Source: Mastigamoeba balamuthi
Taxonomy: Eukaryota > Evosea > Mastigamoebida > Mastigamoebidae
Reading direction: 5' to 3'
Assembly: GCA_902651635.1 (NCBI GenBank)
Contig: CACRSC010000008.1
Coordinates: 165,038-187,772 of the forward strand
Length of the DNA: 22,735 bases
The notes below the pieces were generated by a model that had not been told where the DNA came from, did no database searches, and saw only the letters and a program-made list of their open reading frames with translations. Shown here piece by piece: positions 1 through 8,068 of the stretch. The position numbers and the translations under genes are program-made. The stretch's first letter is position 1, and every line of letters starts with the position of its first letter.

Positions 1-113
1 AAAACAAAAAAAACAAAAAAAATAAAAAAAGAAAAAAACAAAAAAACGGAAAAAACCAAAAAAGCAAAAAAAGAGAAAAAGGGAAAAAGAAGAAAAGAAA
101 AACAAAAAAAGCC
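1..113. repeat. A-rich low-complexity tract
   Basis: Almost pure A with scattered C, G and T, unlike the GC-rich remainder. No fixed repeat unit is visible, so it is not an obvious telomere. It could be a degenerate poly(A) tail of a retroelement, a homopurine spacer, or a contig-end artefact. Confidence 0.75.
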
Positions 114-1725
114 AACAGGTTCGAGACCCGAGGCCGTCATGATCGTAGATCGACTCGTATCGAAGACAAACAAGCAGGCACCAATGTACAGACGTGCGTG
201 TGATCCATCTTGGAGCCCTCACACCAGAAGCTAACATTTGAGTGTTGTCTTGCGCAGTATGCGTCCGTTTGAGGTAACAGAACGGCGTGGAAGTGGTGCC
301 TGAGCTGCGCACGAGTACCTCGGCTCGAACAGACGCTGTACGCTGTGGCAGGGGCTGATCAATGCGAGGCAGCGTGGGTCAGTCACCAGCCTTGCCTGGA
401 GCTTCGCAGCGCTCTCGGTGTGCGTCCCGCTCACAGTTGATTGCGCCTAACCTCAAGCAGATGGGCGCGAGGTCGCCTCAAGGCAGCAAGCGGCGCGGGC
501 CGGCAGAGTGTGTCCGCACTGCTCTGAGGCCATCTCTAACCAGTGTTCGCACGTAAGCTCATCTGGACGCCGTCCCCCTCAGAGGGAGTGTCACCGTAGT
601 GCGGGCCTCATACAGGATCGTGGGGGCACAGCAGGCGCAGGCGCTTCAGTTCATGCCGGAAGCTGCAGTCCAACCACGTTGCAACGCTGCACTGTGGACA
701 GCTAGGCGGATCTCCAATCGTTGTTGCTGTGCAATCAGGCAGCGTATGTGGTCACCGAACCGTGTGCTATGACCGAACCCTCACACGGCATAGTGCATGC
801 TTTGATGAAGAGTGCCGCCCCATCATCAACTCGCAAGAGGGTGGGTGGCGTCGAGGCCAAGAGGCAGCACAGCGACATGCCGTCGGAGTCGTCCAGTTGT
901 GCGGGAGGCCAGAGTGCGAAATCAACAGAGCTCTCCAAGTTACCCGGAGGCGCTCGCCAGGCGGCCGTAAGGTGGGGCAGGACGTGCAGTCAAGGAGACT
1001 GGAGCGCAGGCGAACCTCAACAGCAGGCGCCAAGCGCATCAGGCCATCGATGGCAAAGGAAGACACGTGAAGTTCACTCGGTTAAACCAGGAGGTTCACA
1101 CAGTCGAGGAGAGCTGCAGACCATCTGCATCACGTGTGTCGGCTCCGCCTCGGTCGTCGCCAAAGGCCTCAGGTGGCGGTGCTGCAGACGCTGTCGCGCC
1201 AATCTGCGTGCTGTTTCTGGAGGCGTGCAGTCTACGTAGGGCCCCGTGCAGCCAAGAGAACGAGCTGCGGAGATCGTGCTGGACTGTTGGACTGGGCACA
1301 GAGATCGACAGTGACAGGGCAACCGCAGGCATGTGGGAGGGTGGGAGGGCAAGCCCTGTCGGCTGTTCAGCGGCACTGCGTTTGTCAGGTAAGGTGGGAC
1401 TCGTCACGGTCAAGTGTGATGTGCCAACTCATCCCACGAGCAGCACTGTGAGATGTACAGAGGCATGGCTCGTCGTCGAGGTTCCAGAAGGACAAGGAGC
1501 TGTGAACAGAGGGCCACGAACTGTCTGTGGCATCGTACAGGGAACGGGAGACCGAGGTGATGAAGTCCGCTTGTGCCACACGTCCACGGGCCACAGCGGC
1601 ATGCATTACAGAGCCGAGATGGTCAGCACTACGTATGTCAAGCCACCCACCTGCCACCCAAGCTCGCACTGCGGCCGACTCAGCGCGGGGCATTGTGTCA
1701 GCCGCGAAGAGGAGTGCGGTATGGG
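114..1725. other. No recognisable gene; outer flank of the left repeat arm
   Basis: Several frames are open for 60-250 codons on both strands, but they overlap each other, are rich in Arg, Ser, Cys and Pro, and show no family motif, which is typical of GC-rich non-coding DNA. The sequence resembles the arm that follows. Its counterpart on the right would fall past the window edge, so I cannot tell whether the inverted repeat extends here. One copy of the recurring 14-base GCRCAGGCGAACCT motif lies at 1004-1017. Confidence 0.5.
1004..1017 (+). repeat. Short recurring motif GCRCAGGCGAACCT, copy 1
   Basis: GCGCAGGCGAACCT occurs here, at 1813-1826, and (with A for G) at 4554-4567 and 5875-5888. 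On the minus strand it occurs at 19903-19916 and 22635-22648. After allowing for the inverted and tandem duplications, three independent contexts remain. Function unknown; each copy is followed by CAG-rich sequence. Confidence 0.6.
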
Positions 1726-1812
1726 AACAAGAGCGCCAGCCAGATCAGCACGGGCCCTCAAGTGCGTCGAGTCCGAGTGTCGAGTGGATAGGAGCAGTCT
1801 ACGGGCCTTGTA

Positions 1813-1826
1813 GCGCAGGCGAACCT
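1813..1826 (+). repeat. Short recurring motif GCRCAGGCGAACCT, copy 2
   Basis: GCGCAGGCGAACCT, followed by a CARCAGG run as in copy 1, although the surrounding sequence differs. Its inverted-repeat partner is 22635-22648 on the minus strand. Confidence 0.6.
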
Positions 1827-2608
1827 GGCCAACAGGCGCCAAGCGCAATGGGTGATAGGACGAGTGCGCCAGCGATGCGATGGTCTGCATCTCCTTGCTG
1901 CACAGAGGCAACAACTGCCAGACAAGCATCCACATGGTTTCACCGTCCTCAGGTGAGCTGGTCCTCTGCCCTCTCCGTCACCCAGAGACCTCCCTGACGT
2001 GGCGTCGTCGCAACAGTAAACGAAAATCCGTGATGGGGGAGATGTTCGCATGAAGCGCGCGAAGGAGTCATCTTCCTCGTGGAGCAGTTCAGGAAGAGCT
2101 GCGGGTGCTTGGCCGAGAGTCGGTGTGACTGGGAGGTCAACGCTGGAAGTCACCAAGTGCCCAGGGGTGTCATCCAAGGAGGTCGAGTTATATGGGAGGG
2201 CTTCGTGTGCAAGGGCTGCAGCACGAGCAGATGGTGTAGCACGTCGTCGCAATGCACGTGTCGATGGAGGGCTGCATCGCGCTGTGATTGAAGCACGAGA
2301 ACATAGTACACATCACGGTTCTGGCAAGGCAAGCAGGACCCCGCGCAGCTCAGTGCCAACACCGAGAAGCACCAGCAGATGCATACCAAGCGAAGAGAAG
2401 AGCCACAGCGCTCGCACGAGGGCCAGAGGCCAAACCTGGCGGGAACAGGCATGCACTGCAGCGAATGGTGGATGTAGGCCTGCTCAGCGGTCTGTGCGCT
2501 GCTGCCCGACTGGCTGCTGCAACGGCAGCGCGCGGCCCATGCTCAAGTCCAAGGAGCAGATGTGGCGATGCACGAGATAGCGCAGGAGCTGCCGTTCCGA
2601 CAGGACAC
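1827..2608. other. Arm sequence with no confident gene
   Basis: No single frame stays convincing. In the right-arm equivalent, short peptide stretches such as QHEQMVYQHVVAMLVSMEGR and MHCREWWMSACSAG look protein-like, but they lie in different frames. This suggests a decayed upstream exon or exons of the same ancestral gene as the downstream coiled-coil and FG-GAP segments. Family not recognised. Confidence 0.35.
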
Positions 2609-2900
2609 ATGTTCACCGCCGAGGAGGAGCACAGGCAGCGGGCGGTCGAGCAGCAGAGGCAGGCCGATGAGGCCACATCGAGGACGTGTGCAGAGGTGAA
2701 GCTGCGGCGGGGTCCCGGAGGAGCAGCAAAGGCAGTGCGAGGCTGGGAGGCGGCCAAGTCACAGGCGCAGGAGGAGGCCGCGCTGGGCAGGGCCGAGGAG
2801 GAGGCAGAGCCGTCCAGCGCGCAGCTCAGGGTCTCGATTATAGCCGACGAGGACGAAAACAGTGTCCTGGTCTTCGTGCCGCCCTCGCAGAAGCAAGAGA
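2609..2900 (+). pseudogene. Decayed Ala/Glu-rich coiled-coil segment, left copy
   Basis: In the frame from the ATG at 2609 the translation is rich in Glu, Gln, Ala and Arg (for example EEEHRQRAVEQQRQADEA) and then passes into a more globular-looking stretch containing SIIADEDENSVLVFVPP. The right arm encodes the same frame (minus strand, about 21652-21880), but there a deletion of roughly 24 bases plus a frame change ends it early. Agreement of the frame between arms is the evidence that it was once coding. It lies about 300 bases upstream of the FG-GAP segment and in the same orientation, so it may be an earlier part of that gene. No specific family is recognised. Confidence 0.4.
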
Positions 2901-3240
2901 CCGCCGCCACTGCCACAGCAACTGCTGCCTCTATCCCCACGAAGCCCACGGTGTCCAGGCAACCGAGGAATCGCTGGTCGACCTGCGACCTGCCCGTGAG
3001 CAGTGCAGCAGCTGTGCCAGCGGCCTGAGGAGGAGAAGGCGAAGGAGAAGTGATTTTCGGCATCCTGGACAACCCAGACGCTGCTCTTCAAGCTGCGGGT
3101 CCTGAAGGCTGCTCATGGCAAGCTTGCTTCTGCTGCTGCTGCTGCCAAGCAGGCCAAGGTCTGGGCTGCCTGTGCCGCCGACGTGGCCACCATCACTGTC
3201 GCTGGATCTGCAGGGCGCAGGCATGACCTTCTCCAAGTGA

Positions 3241-4110
3241 GCCAATTGCCTGCACTGGTGGGTCCAGGTGGTGTACTACGGCCACGCAGGGCCCTGGGCG
3301 CTCACCGTCATGAGCTCCGTGCTCGCTGCGGGCTGCACCAGCATCGTGTGGACCGGTGATTGCGGCGCATACATGCAGCGCTTGGTTGGCACGGGCTTCA
3401 TCAATGTCGACGGGCACGGGGACCTCTTCGTGGCCGTCAGCATGAGCGACTCGCTCACAGGGCGGGCCTACGTGGTGGAGTCTTTGGCAATGCCGCCGAC
3501 TCGTGGCCCGTCGCCCGTGCAGCAGAACGAGAACCTGCTGCACACCATCTGCGTGGGCGACTCCAACAGCGATGGCCTGAACGACCTCGTCGTCTTGTCG
3601 CTGCTCGGGTGTGACGTGTGGCTGACGGTCAGGCTGGGCAGGACGTTCACCTCCACAGCTCGCGTGGGCCATGGCCGCCGTTCGCCATGTCACTCGAGAG
3701 CGTCGACTGCCCGCGAGACTGCTGTTCCACGACATGCCCGCCCCGCCGGCTTCAAAGTATACTCCAAGTTCTTCAAGGAGTTCTTCGGACACACCATCAG
3801 CGGCGTGGGCGACGCCAACAGCTACGACCTTGCGGGCCTTGCGGTGTCATCGCTGGCGTGGTCTGTCAGCAGCACATCGAGCGGGGCCGTATTTGTGCTG
3901 TTCGGCAGCCACGGCATGCAGTTCCCTTGGGGTATCGCAGACCTCCACGTGGGAGCCGGCGCTGTCATCCAGGGTGACCCCAAGTGCTTCGCCAGGATGT
4001 TGCTGGGTTGGGCCAGCGACGTCAACAGTGGCGGGTTCGACGACCTGCTGATCGGGTCACAGTCCAACGACTGCGGGGGCCACACGCACCACGCTGGAGT
4101 CCCTGAACAT
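3241..4110 (+). pseudogene. FG-GAP (integrin-alpha-like) beta-propeller fragment, left copy 1
   Basis: FG-GAP repeats fold as a beta-propeller in integrin alpha chains and other cell-surface or secreted proteins, and often carry Ca2+-binding D-x-D/N-x-D/N-G loops. Visible blocks are GTGFINVDGHGDLFVAVS, then VGDSNSDGLNDLVVLSLLG, then VGDANSYDLAGLAVSSLAWS with AVFVLFGSHG, then SDVNSGGFDDLLIGSQSND, which gives four blade-like units. Lesions: a TGA at 3238-3240 immediately before NCLHWWVQ, where the right copy has CGG, and a frame change between CPRD and LFHDMP (about 3710-3760) shared by all three copies. The last two blocks are in frame here, whereas in the right copy an extra base separates them. 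I see no signal peptide. Confidence is high for the family and moderate for pseudogene status, because an unrecognised intron could explain the shared shift. Confidence 0.75.
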
Positions 4111-4448
4111 CGAGTCGCTGTGTCATGTGTCAGACAAGTACGCACATGGCTCGCTGTCCTCGCCGACGTACATGAACGTCGACGTCGTGCCGTATCCTGC
4201 CCATGCAGGCCCACGAGTTGGCGGACCCCAGCACGTGGCTGCAGTTGACGCACTCTAAGTCCGACCCCTCAACGAGATGCACAGCACTGCTGCCGCTGCT
4301 TCTTTTCCTGCTCTGCCACGCTGGGCATCTCGTCGTTGCAGGTGGCAGGAAGCATCGCAGGTAGGTGCTGTGCGGTTTTGCTACTGGTGTAGCAGTGTGT
4401 GGTCGTGTCTCGGAGCCACCTCGTGCTGGGGCTGTGACGCCTGCACGC

Positions 4449-4464
4449 CTCTCTCTCTCTCTCT
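4449..4464. repeat. CT dinucleotide microsatellite
   Basis: Uninterrupted CT repeat. The equivalent tracts in tandem unit 2 (5768-5785) and in the right arm (as GA, 20006-20025) are longer, so its length is drifting between copies. Confidence 0.85.
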
Positions 4465-4553
4465 TCGAGTACACATGCGACTGGGTGATGGAGACCACAA
4501 GAGAGCAGGCGATGGCAAGCAGCAGGCGCGAGAAGTCGAGGCAGGCGGGCTTG

Positions 4554-4567
4554 GCACAGGCGAACCT
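4554..4567 (+). repeat. Short recurring motif GCRCAGGCGAACCT, copy 3
   Basis: GCACAGGCGAACCT, followed by CAGCAGCAGGAGG. It is duplicated at 5875-5888 by the tandem duplication, and its right-arm partner is 19903-19916 on the minus strand. Confidence 0.6.
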
Positions 4568-4879
4568 CAGCAGCAGGAGGCACCATGTGCAGGCCACAGC
4601 CCGAGCGCAGGACATCGGGATGATCAAAGCGCAGCAGAAGAGAACAAGAAGCAGTGGAGGGCAGGAAGAGGAAAAGCGTTCAAGGCGCTGCCTCTCTGAT
4701 CTCACAAGGTGTGTTCTCTCTGTCGGTCCTACGCTCTCACAGAGTGCGTGCAGAGAAGCAGGACTCTGTGGACCTGCAGGGCCATGTTGTCGGTCAGCCC
4801 TCAGGGGCTGGAGCCCGTCATCGTGGGAGTCGAGCACCCAGGGCACGCACCAGCAGAACGGGCGCACGGACAGCAGGTN

Positions 4880-5405
4880 TTGACGACCTCGTCGTCTCGT
4901 CGCTGCTCGGGTGTGACGTGTGGCTGACGGTCAGACTGGGCAGGACGTTCGCCCTGCACAGCTCGCGTGGGCCGTGGCCGCCGTTCGCCATGTCGCTCGA
5001 GAGCGTCGACTGCCCGCGAGACTGCTGTTCCACGACATGCCCGGCGGCTTCAAAGTACACTCGAGTTCTTCAAGGAGTTCTTCGGACACACCGTCGGCGG
5101 CGCGGGCGGCGCCAACAGCGACGACCTCGCGGGCCTTGCGGTGTCATCGCTGGCGTGGTCTGTCGGCAGCACGTCGAGCGGGGCCGTGTTTGTGCTGTTC
5201 GGCAGCCACGGCACGCAGTTCCCTTGGGGTATCGCAGACCTTCACGCGGGAGCCGGCGCTGTCATCCAGGATGAGCCCCAAGTGCTTCACCGGGATGTAG
5301 ATGGGCTGGGCCGGCGACGTCAACAGCGGCGGGTTCGACGACCTGCTGATCGGGTCGCAGTCCAACGACTGCGGGGGCCGCACGCACCACGCTGGAGTCC
5401 CTGAA
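4880..5405 (+). pseudogene. FG-GAP fragment, left copy 2 (5'-truncated)
   Basis: Lacks the first FG-GAP block because it starts at the tandem-duplication junction. It retains VVSSLLGCDVWLTVRLG, then LAGLAVSSLAWSVGSTSSGA with VFVLFGSHGTQFPWG, and GDVNSGGFDDLLIGSQSND in another frame. Specific damage includes a one-base loss where copy 1 reads CTCCAAGTT and this copy CTCGAGTT (about 5060), and an ATGTTGCTG to ATGTAGATG change near 5295. It also carries the frame change common to all copies. It cannot encode a continuous propeller as written. Read as a dead duplicate of copy 1. Confidence 0.75.
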
Positions 5406-5767
5406 CATCGAGTCGCTGTGTCATGTGTCAGGCAAGTACGCACATGGCTAGCCGTCCTCGCCGATGCACATGAACGTCGACGCCGTGCCGCATCCTGCCC
5501 ATGCAGGCCCACGAGTTGGCGGACCCCAGCACGCGGCTGCAGTCGATGCACTCGAAGTCCGACCCCTCAACGAGATGCACAGCACTGCTGCCGCTGCTTC
5601 TTCTCCTGCTCTGCCGCGCTGGGCATCTCGTCGTTGCATTCAGGCGTAGCAGCCATACAGGTGGCAGGAAGCATCGCAGGTGGGTGCTGTGCGGTTTTGC
5701 TACTGGTGTAGCAGTGCGTGGTCGTGTCTCGGAGCCACCTCGTGCTGGGGCTGTGACGCCTGCACGC

Positions 5768-5785
5768 CTCTCTCTCTCTCTCTCT
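5768..5785. repeat. CT dinucleotide microsatellite
   Basis: CT repeat in tandem unit 2, slightly longer than its equivalent in unit 1. Confidence 0.85.
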
Positions 5786-5874
5786 TCGAGTACACATGCG
5801 ACTGGGTGATGGAGACCGCAAGAGAGCAGGCGATGGCAAGCAGCAGGCGCGAGAAGTCGAGGCAGGCGGGCTCG

Positions 5875-5888
5875 GCACAGGCGAACCT
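5875..5888 (+). repeat. Short recurring motif GCRCAGGCGAACCT, tandem copy of copy 3
   Basis: GCACAGGCGAACCT in tandem unit 2; same context as 4554-4567. Confidence 0.6.
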
Positions 5889-6199
5889 CAGCAGCAGGAG
5901 GCGCCATGTGCAGGCCACAGCCCGAGCGCAGGACATCGGGATGATCAAAGCGCAGCAGAAGAGAACAAGAAGCAGTGGAGGGCAGGAAGAGGAAAAGCGT
6001 TCAAGGCGCTGCCTCTCTGATCTCACAAGGTGTGTTCTCTCTGTCGGTCCTACGTTCTCACAGAGTGCGTGCAGAGAAGCAGGACTCTGTGGACCTGCAG
6101 GGCCATGTTGTCGGTCAGCCCTCAGGGGCTGGAGCCCGTCATCGTGGGAGTCGAGCACCCAGGGCACGCACCAGCAGAACGGGCGCACGGACAGCAGGT

Positions 6200-7030
6200 G
6201 TGCGCACAACACAGCTGGGCTGGGGCAGGTGAGCGCAAGGGCACCGGCAGATAGGTGGGGGCGCCGTCGAGCAGCAGATTGGCAGACCATTGTGCTCTCT
6301 CTCTGTCTCTGTCTCTTCTCATCTTCTGGCTTGCTTTGGGGCTCTCCCATGCTGCGCTGTGCTGTGCATTGCTGTGGTTTTCTTCGGGGGAGGGGGGGGT
6401 TCTCGAGTTGCTGTTATCCTGGGTGGTGTTCTTCGTCTTCCGGTGCTGTATGCCGCATCTCCTTCTCGGGTCGTGTTGTCTGTTGTTAAGCTCTGTGTGT
6501 GCGCTTTGTTGGTTGTGTGAGTTTCGCTTTTGTTTTCGTTCCATTGTCAGGTGTGCAGTGGTGCGCGTCTGGGAGGGGGTGTGCTGTGGCATGAATTGAA
6601 TGGGTCGTGTCTGGCTGTGGGTTTGTTCCTCTCTCTCTAGCGCGCGCTCTCTTCTTCTTCCACTTCTTCTCGGGGTCTGCCCGTCTGGTAGCTGCTCGCA
6701 CGTCGCCCTCTCTTATCTGCAGGCGCTCTTGTGTTTGCCGTTGCTCCTGTGCTGGCTGTGCTGTGTCGCGCCTGCGGGCTGTGCGTTTGTGCTGCGGTGT
6801 TGGCCCACTGATGGCGTGGCACACACACCGGTTGGCCATCATTGTGTCTGCAGAGCGCCTGCAAGAATGGGAGGCCAGAGAGGAGGTACAAGAGCAAGTT
6901 GATACAGTTCATCGGCATCGATCTGGTCCCCAGTCCTCGACGTCGCTGCGCTGGCCCTGTGAGGGCTGTGCCATTCCCTGTGTCGTCACGTTCTCCGGAG
7001 CAGCGGTGCTGCACCACTCGTCGTCGATCG
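6200..7030. other. Arm sequence with no confident gene
   Basis: T- and CT-rich on the plus strand (interrupted CT run at 6295-6320, T/G-rich to about 6600). Frames of up to 225 codons are open here and in the right-arm equivalent, but the translation is low-complexity and Ser/Cys/Arg-rich. The pyrimidine-rich character would suit an intron or untranslated region of the ancestral gene, lying between the FG-GAP part and the membrane-helix part. That is inference. Confidence 0.4.
6295..6320. repeat. Interrupted CT/TCTG microsatellite
   Basis: Short run of CT interrupted by GT. The right-arm equivalent (19462-19496) is an extended GA/GACA tract. Confidence 0.7.
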
Positions 7031-7250
7031 TATCCCGTGTTTCGTGCCCGCCGTCGCTGTCGTGGTTGGCGCCATCTTCATCGGAGCGGCTCCGGCAGTC
7101 GCAGCAGCGGGTGACGTCGACTGCGGACATTGCGCTGTGCCACGGCCCTCGGACGACGCCCCCGTGCACAGGCGCTACCTCCTTGCCGTCCTCTGTGACA
7201 GGGTCTGCCTGGAATTGTACGCGGGTGCATTGTTGCCAGGCCGATGAGCT
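7031..7250 (+). pseudogene. Hydrophobic (membrane-helix) coding remnant, left copy
   Basis: In the frame through 7044 a Val/Ala/Ile-rich stretch, AVAVVVGAIFIGAAPAVAAAG, is followed by DCGHCAVPRPSDD. The same frame occurs on the minus strand in the right arm and, more diverged, near 17940-18010. Differences between the three copies in this frame are mostly conservative (V/I, F/I, A/I), which supports it as the ancestral reading frame over the longer overlapping open frame. It resembles a single transmembrane helix. Its position downstream of the FG-GAP part makes a membrane anchor for that surface protein plausible but unproven. Confidence 0.4.
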
Positions 7251-7480
7251 GTCGACGCTCTGCCGTGCTCCGAGCGCCCGCTGAGCGACCACCAGCACAT
7301 CGGAAGTGTCGACCATCTACTGCAGGCCCCGGAGAACTGTGGGGAGCAGCGTCGTCGTGCGATGCCCCAACGCGCTCTTCGGCGGCGCCCTGATGCTCTC
7401 CAGCTCGCCGGGAGAAGCTGGCGCTGCCCTGCCTCTGCCTCGTGGTCGACAGAGCACAGCAGCTGCTGGCCGAGTGTCCG

Positions 7481-7964
7481 TAGCGCAAACGACCTCGTGA
7501 ACTCGCCAAAGCTCCGCTCCACGCGGTGCCACCTGTCCGTCTTCTGCTCGCGCTCGTCCATCTTGCTCCCGCGCAGCACCAGCAGCTGGGCGGGCCCCTC
7601 GCTGCGCCTCGACGTTGATGTCCTCCTTCCTTACGCCCGGCAGCTCCGCTCGGACCACGTACTCCCCCTCCGTCTCCTTCGCGTCCACGCGGGGCCTCCA
7701 CACGCCCGCAGCTCCACGCCTGGCGACGGGCGTGCCCGAGTCCTGCGGGCTGCCGGTCGTGGCGACAGCGTTGGAGTTGCTGGCGTCGGAGGTGGCCTCG
7801 GGCTGCTGGCCGGTGCAGCGCTGGCGCGGGTCGCCGACGTCCGCCGCGTCCTGGTCGCCGAAGAGGATGAACATGAGACGCGAGAGGCGGCGCATCTCGC
7901 GATCCGTCCTGCGCATCTAGGCGAAGGGGTCCGAGAACACGGTGAAGTCGTTGAAGAGGCTCAT
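7481..7964 (-). pseudogene. Small heat-shock protein (Hsp20/alpha-crystallin), truncated
   Basis: Hsp20 proteins are ATP-independent holdase chaperones. The start is the ATG at 7964, giving MSLFNDFTVFSDPFA; an in-frame TAG (7919-7917) follows, and the same frame resumes with MRRTDREMRRL. The residue pattern of family N-termini (DPFxEM) suggests Glu or Gln stood at the TAG. The alpha-crystallin domain opens with WRPRVDAKETEGEYVVRAEL and PGVRKEDINVE. A frame change in a G run near 7601-7605 moves it to the frame encoding QLLVLRGSKMDEREQKTDRW and HRVERSFGEFTRSFAL. The coding similarity then stops exactly at the inverted-repeat edge (7480), so the last beta-strands and any C-terminal I-x-I motif are absent. 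The TAG, the frameshift and the lost 3' end together make it non-functional as written. The frameshift alone could be a homopolymer miscall. Confidence 0.85.
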
Positions 7965-8049
7965 TGGTGTATAGTGTTGCCTGGAGTACTTTTTGAGTGT
8001 TGGTGGCGCTTGCTGTGTGAAGCAAATTACTCTTGGTCGAGTGTTAATG

Positions 8050-8068
8050 AGTTCTGATGAGCAGAACT
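8050..8068. promoter_or_regulatory. Perfect 7-bp inverted repeat upstream of Hsp20
   Basis: AGTTCTG and CAGAACT are separated by ATGAG, about 86 bases upstream of the Hsp20 ATG. The TTC and GAA units are not at the 5-base spacing of a classical heat-shock element, so the role is only suggested by position. Confidence 0.35.

Larger units (their letters stand above)
3580..4878 (+). repeat. Tandem duplication, unit 1
   Basis: This unit begins in the second FG-GAP block (ACGACCTCGTCG at 3581) and ends with CAGCAGGT at 4871-4878. The same order recurs in 4880-6199. The units differ by scattered substitutions, and unit 2 has about 21 extra bases near 5637. The right arm holds only one equivalent, and it carries the extra bases of unit 2. 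Confidence 0.85.
4111..4878. other. Non-coding linker after FG-GAP copy 1
   Basis: Long overlapping frames exist on both strands, but they consist of low-complexity Arg/Ser/Cys-rich translation with no family match. It contains a CT microsatellite and the third copy of the 14-base motif (4554-4567). I see no gene. Confidence 0.5.
4880..6199 (+). repeat. Tandem duplication, unit 2
   Basis: Second copy of 3580-4878. The only ambiguous base in the window, N at 4879, lies exactly between the two units. Past 6199 the sequence continues into the arm shared with the right side, so unit 2 sits in the ancestral downstream context and unit 1 in the ancestral upstream context. Confidence 0.85.
1726..7480 (+). 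repeat. Left arm of a large inverted repeat
   Basis: This arm reads in the same sense as the reverse complement of 18310-22735. Anchors: base 1726 pairs with 22735, 6191 with about 19600, and 7480 with 18310. The arms are highly similar but not identical, with scattered substitutions and small indels. The left arm is about 1.3 kb longer because of an internal tandem duplication. Inside it are decayed coiled-coil, FG-GAP and membrane-helix coding segments. The inner edge at 7480/7481 is sharp: similarity stops after CGAGTGTCCG and the truncated heat-shock gene begins. The outer edge is set only by the end of the window on the right. Confidence 0.9.

Noticed and set aside
118-128. tRNA B-box match GGTTCGAGACC
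   Set aside because: The upstream 70 bases are A-rich, with no A box and no cloverleaf stem; no tRNA can be folded here.
1067-1813. 248-codon frame in the left flank
   Set aside because: Overlaps equally long frames on both strands, with no family features or helix/strand periodicity.
7120-7160. Protein disulfide isomerase/thioredoxin motif CGHC
   Set aside because: The flanks lack the thioredoxin fold pattern (no APWCGHC, no downstream cis-Pro); likely coincidence after an Ala-rich helix.
6607-7284. 225-codon Ser/Cys/Arg-rich frame, also open in the right arm
   Set aside because: Openness in both arms follows from their similarity. Substitutions in the overlapping hydrophobic frame are more conservative, so that frame is preferred.
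8050-8068. Classical heat-shock element upstream of Hsp20
   Set aside because: TTC and GAA are not at nTTCnnGAAn spacing, so it is kept only as an unexplained inverted repeat.
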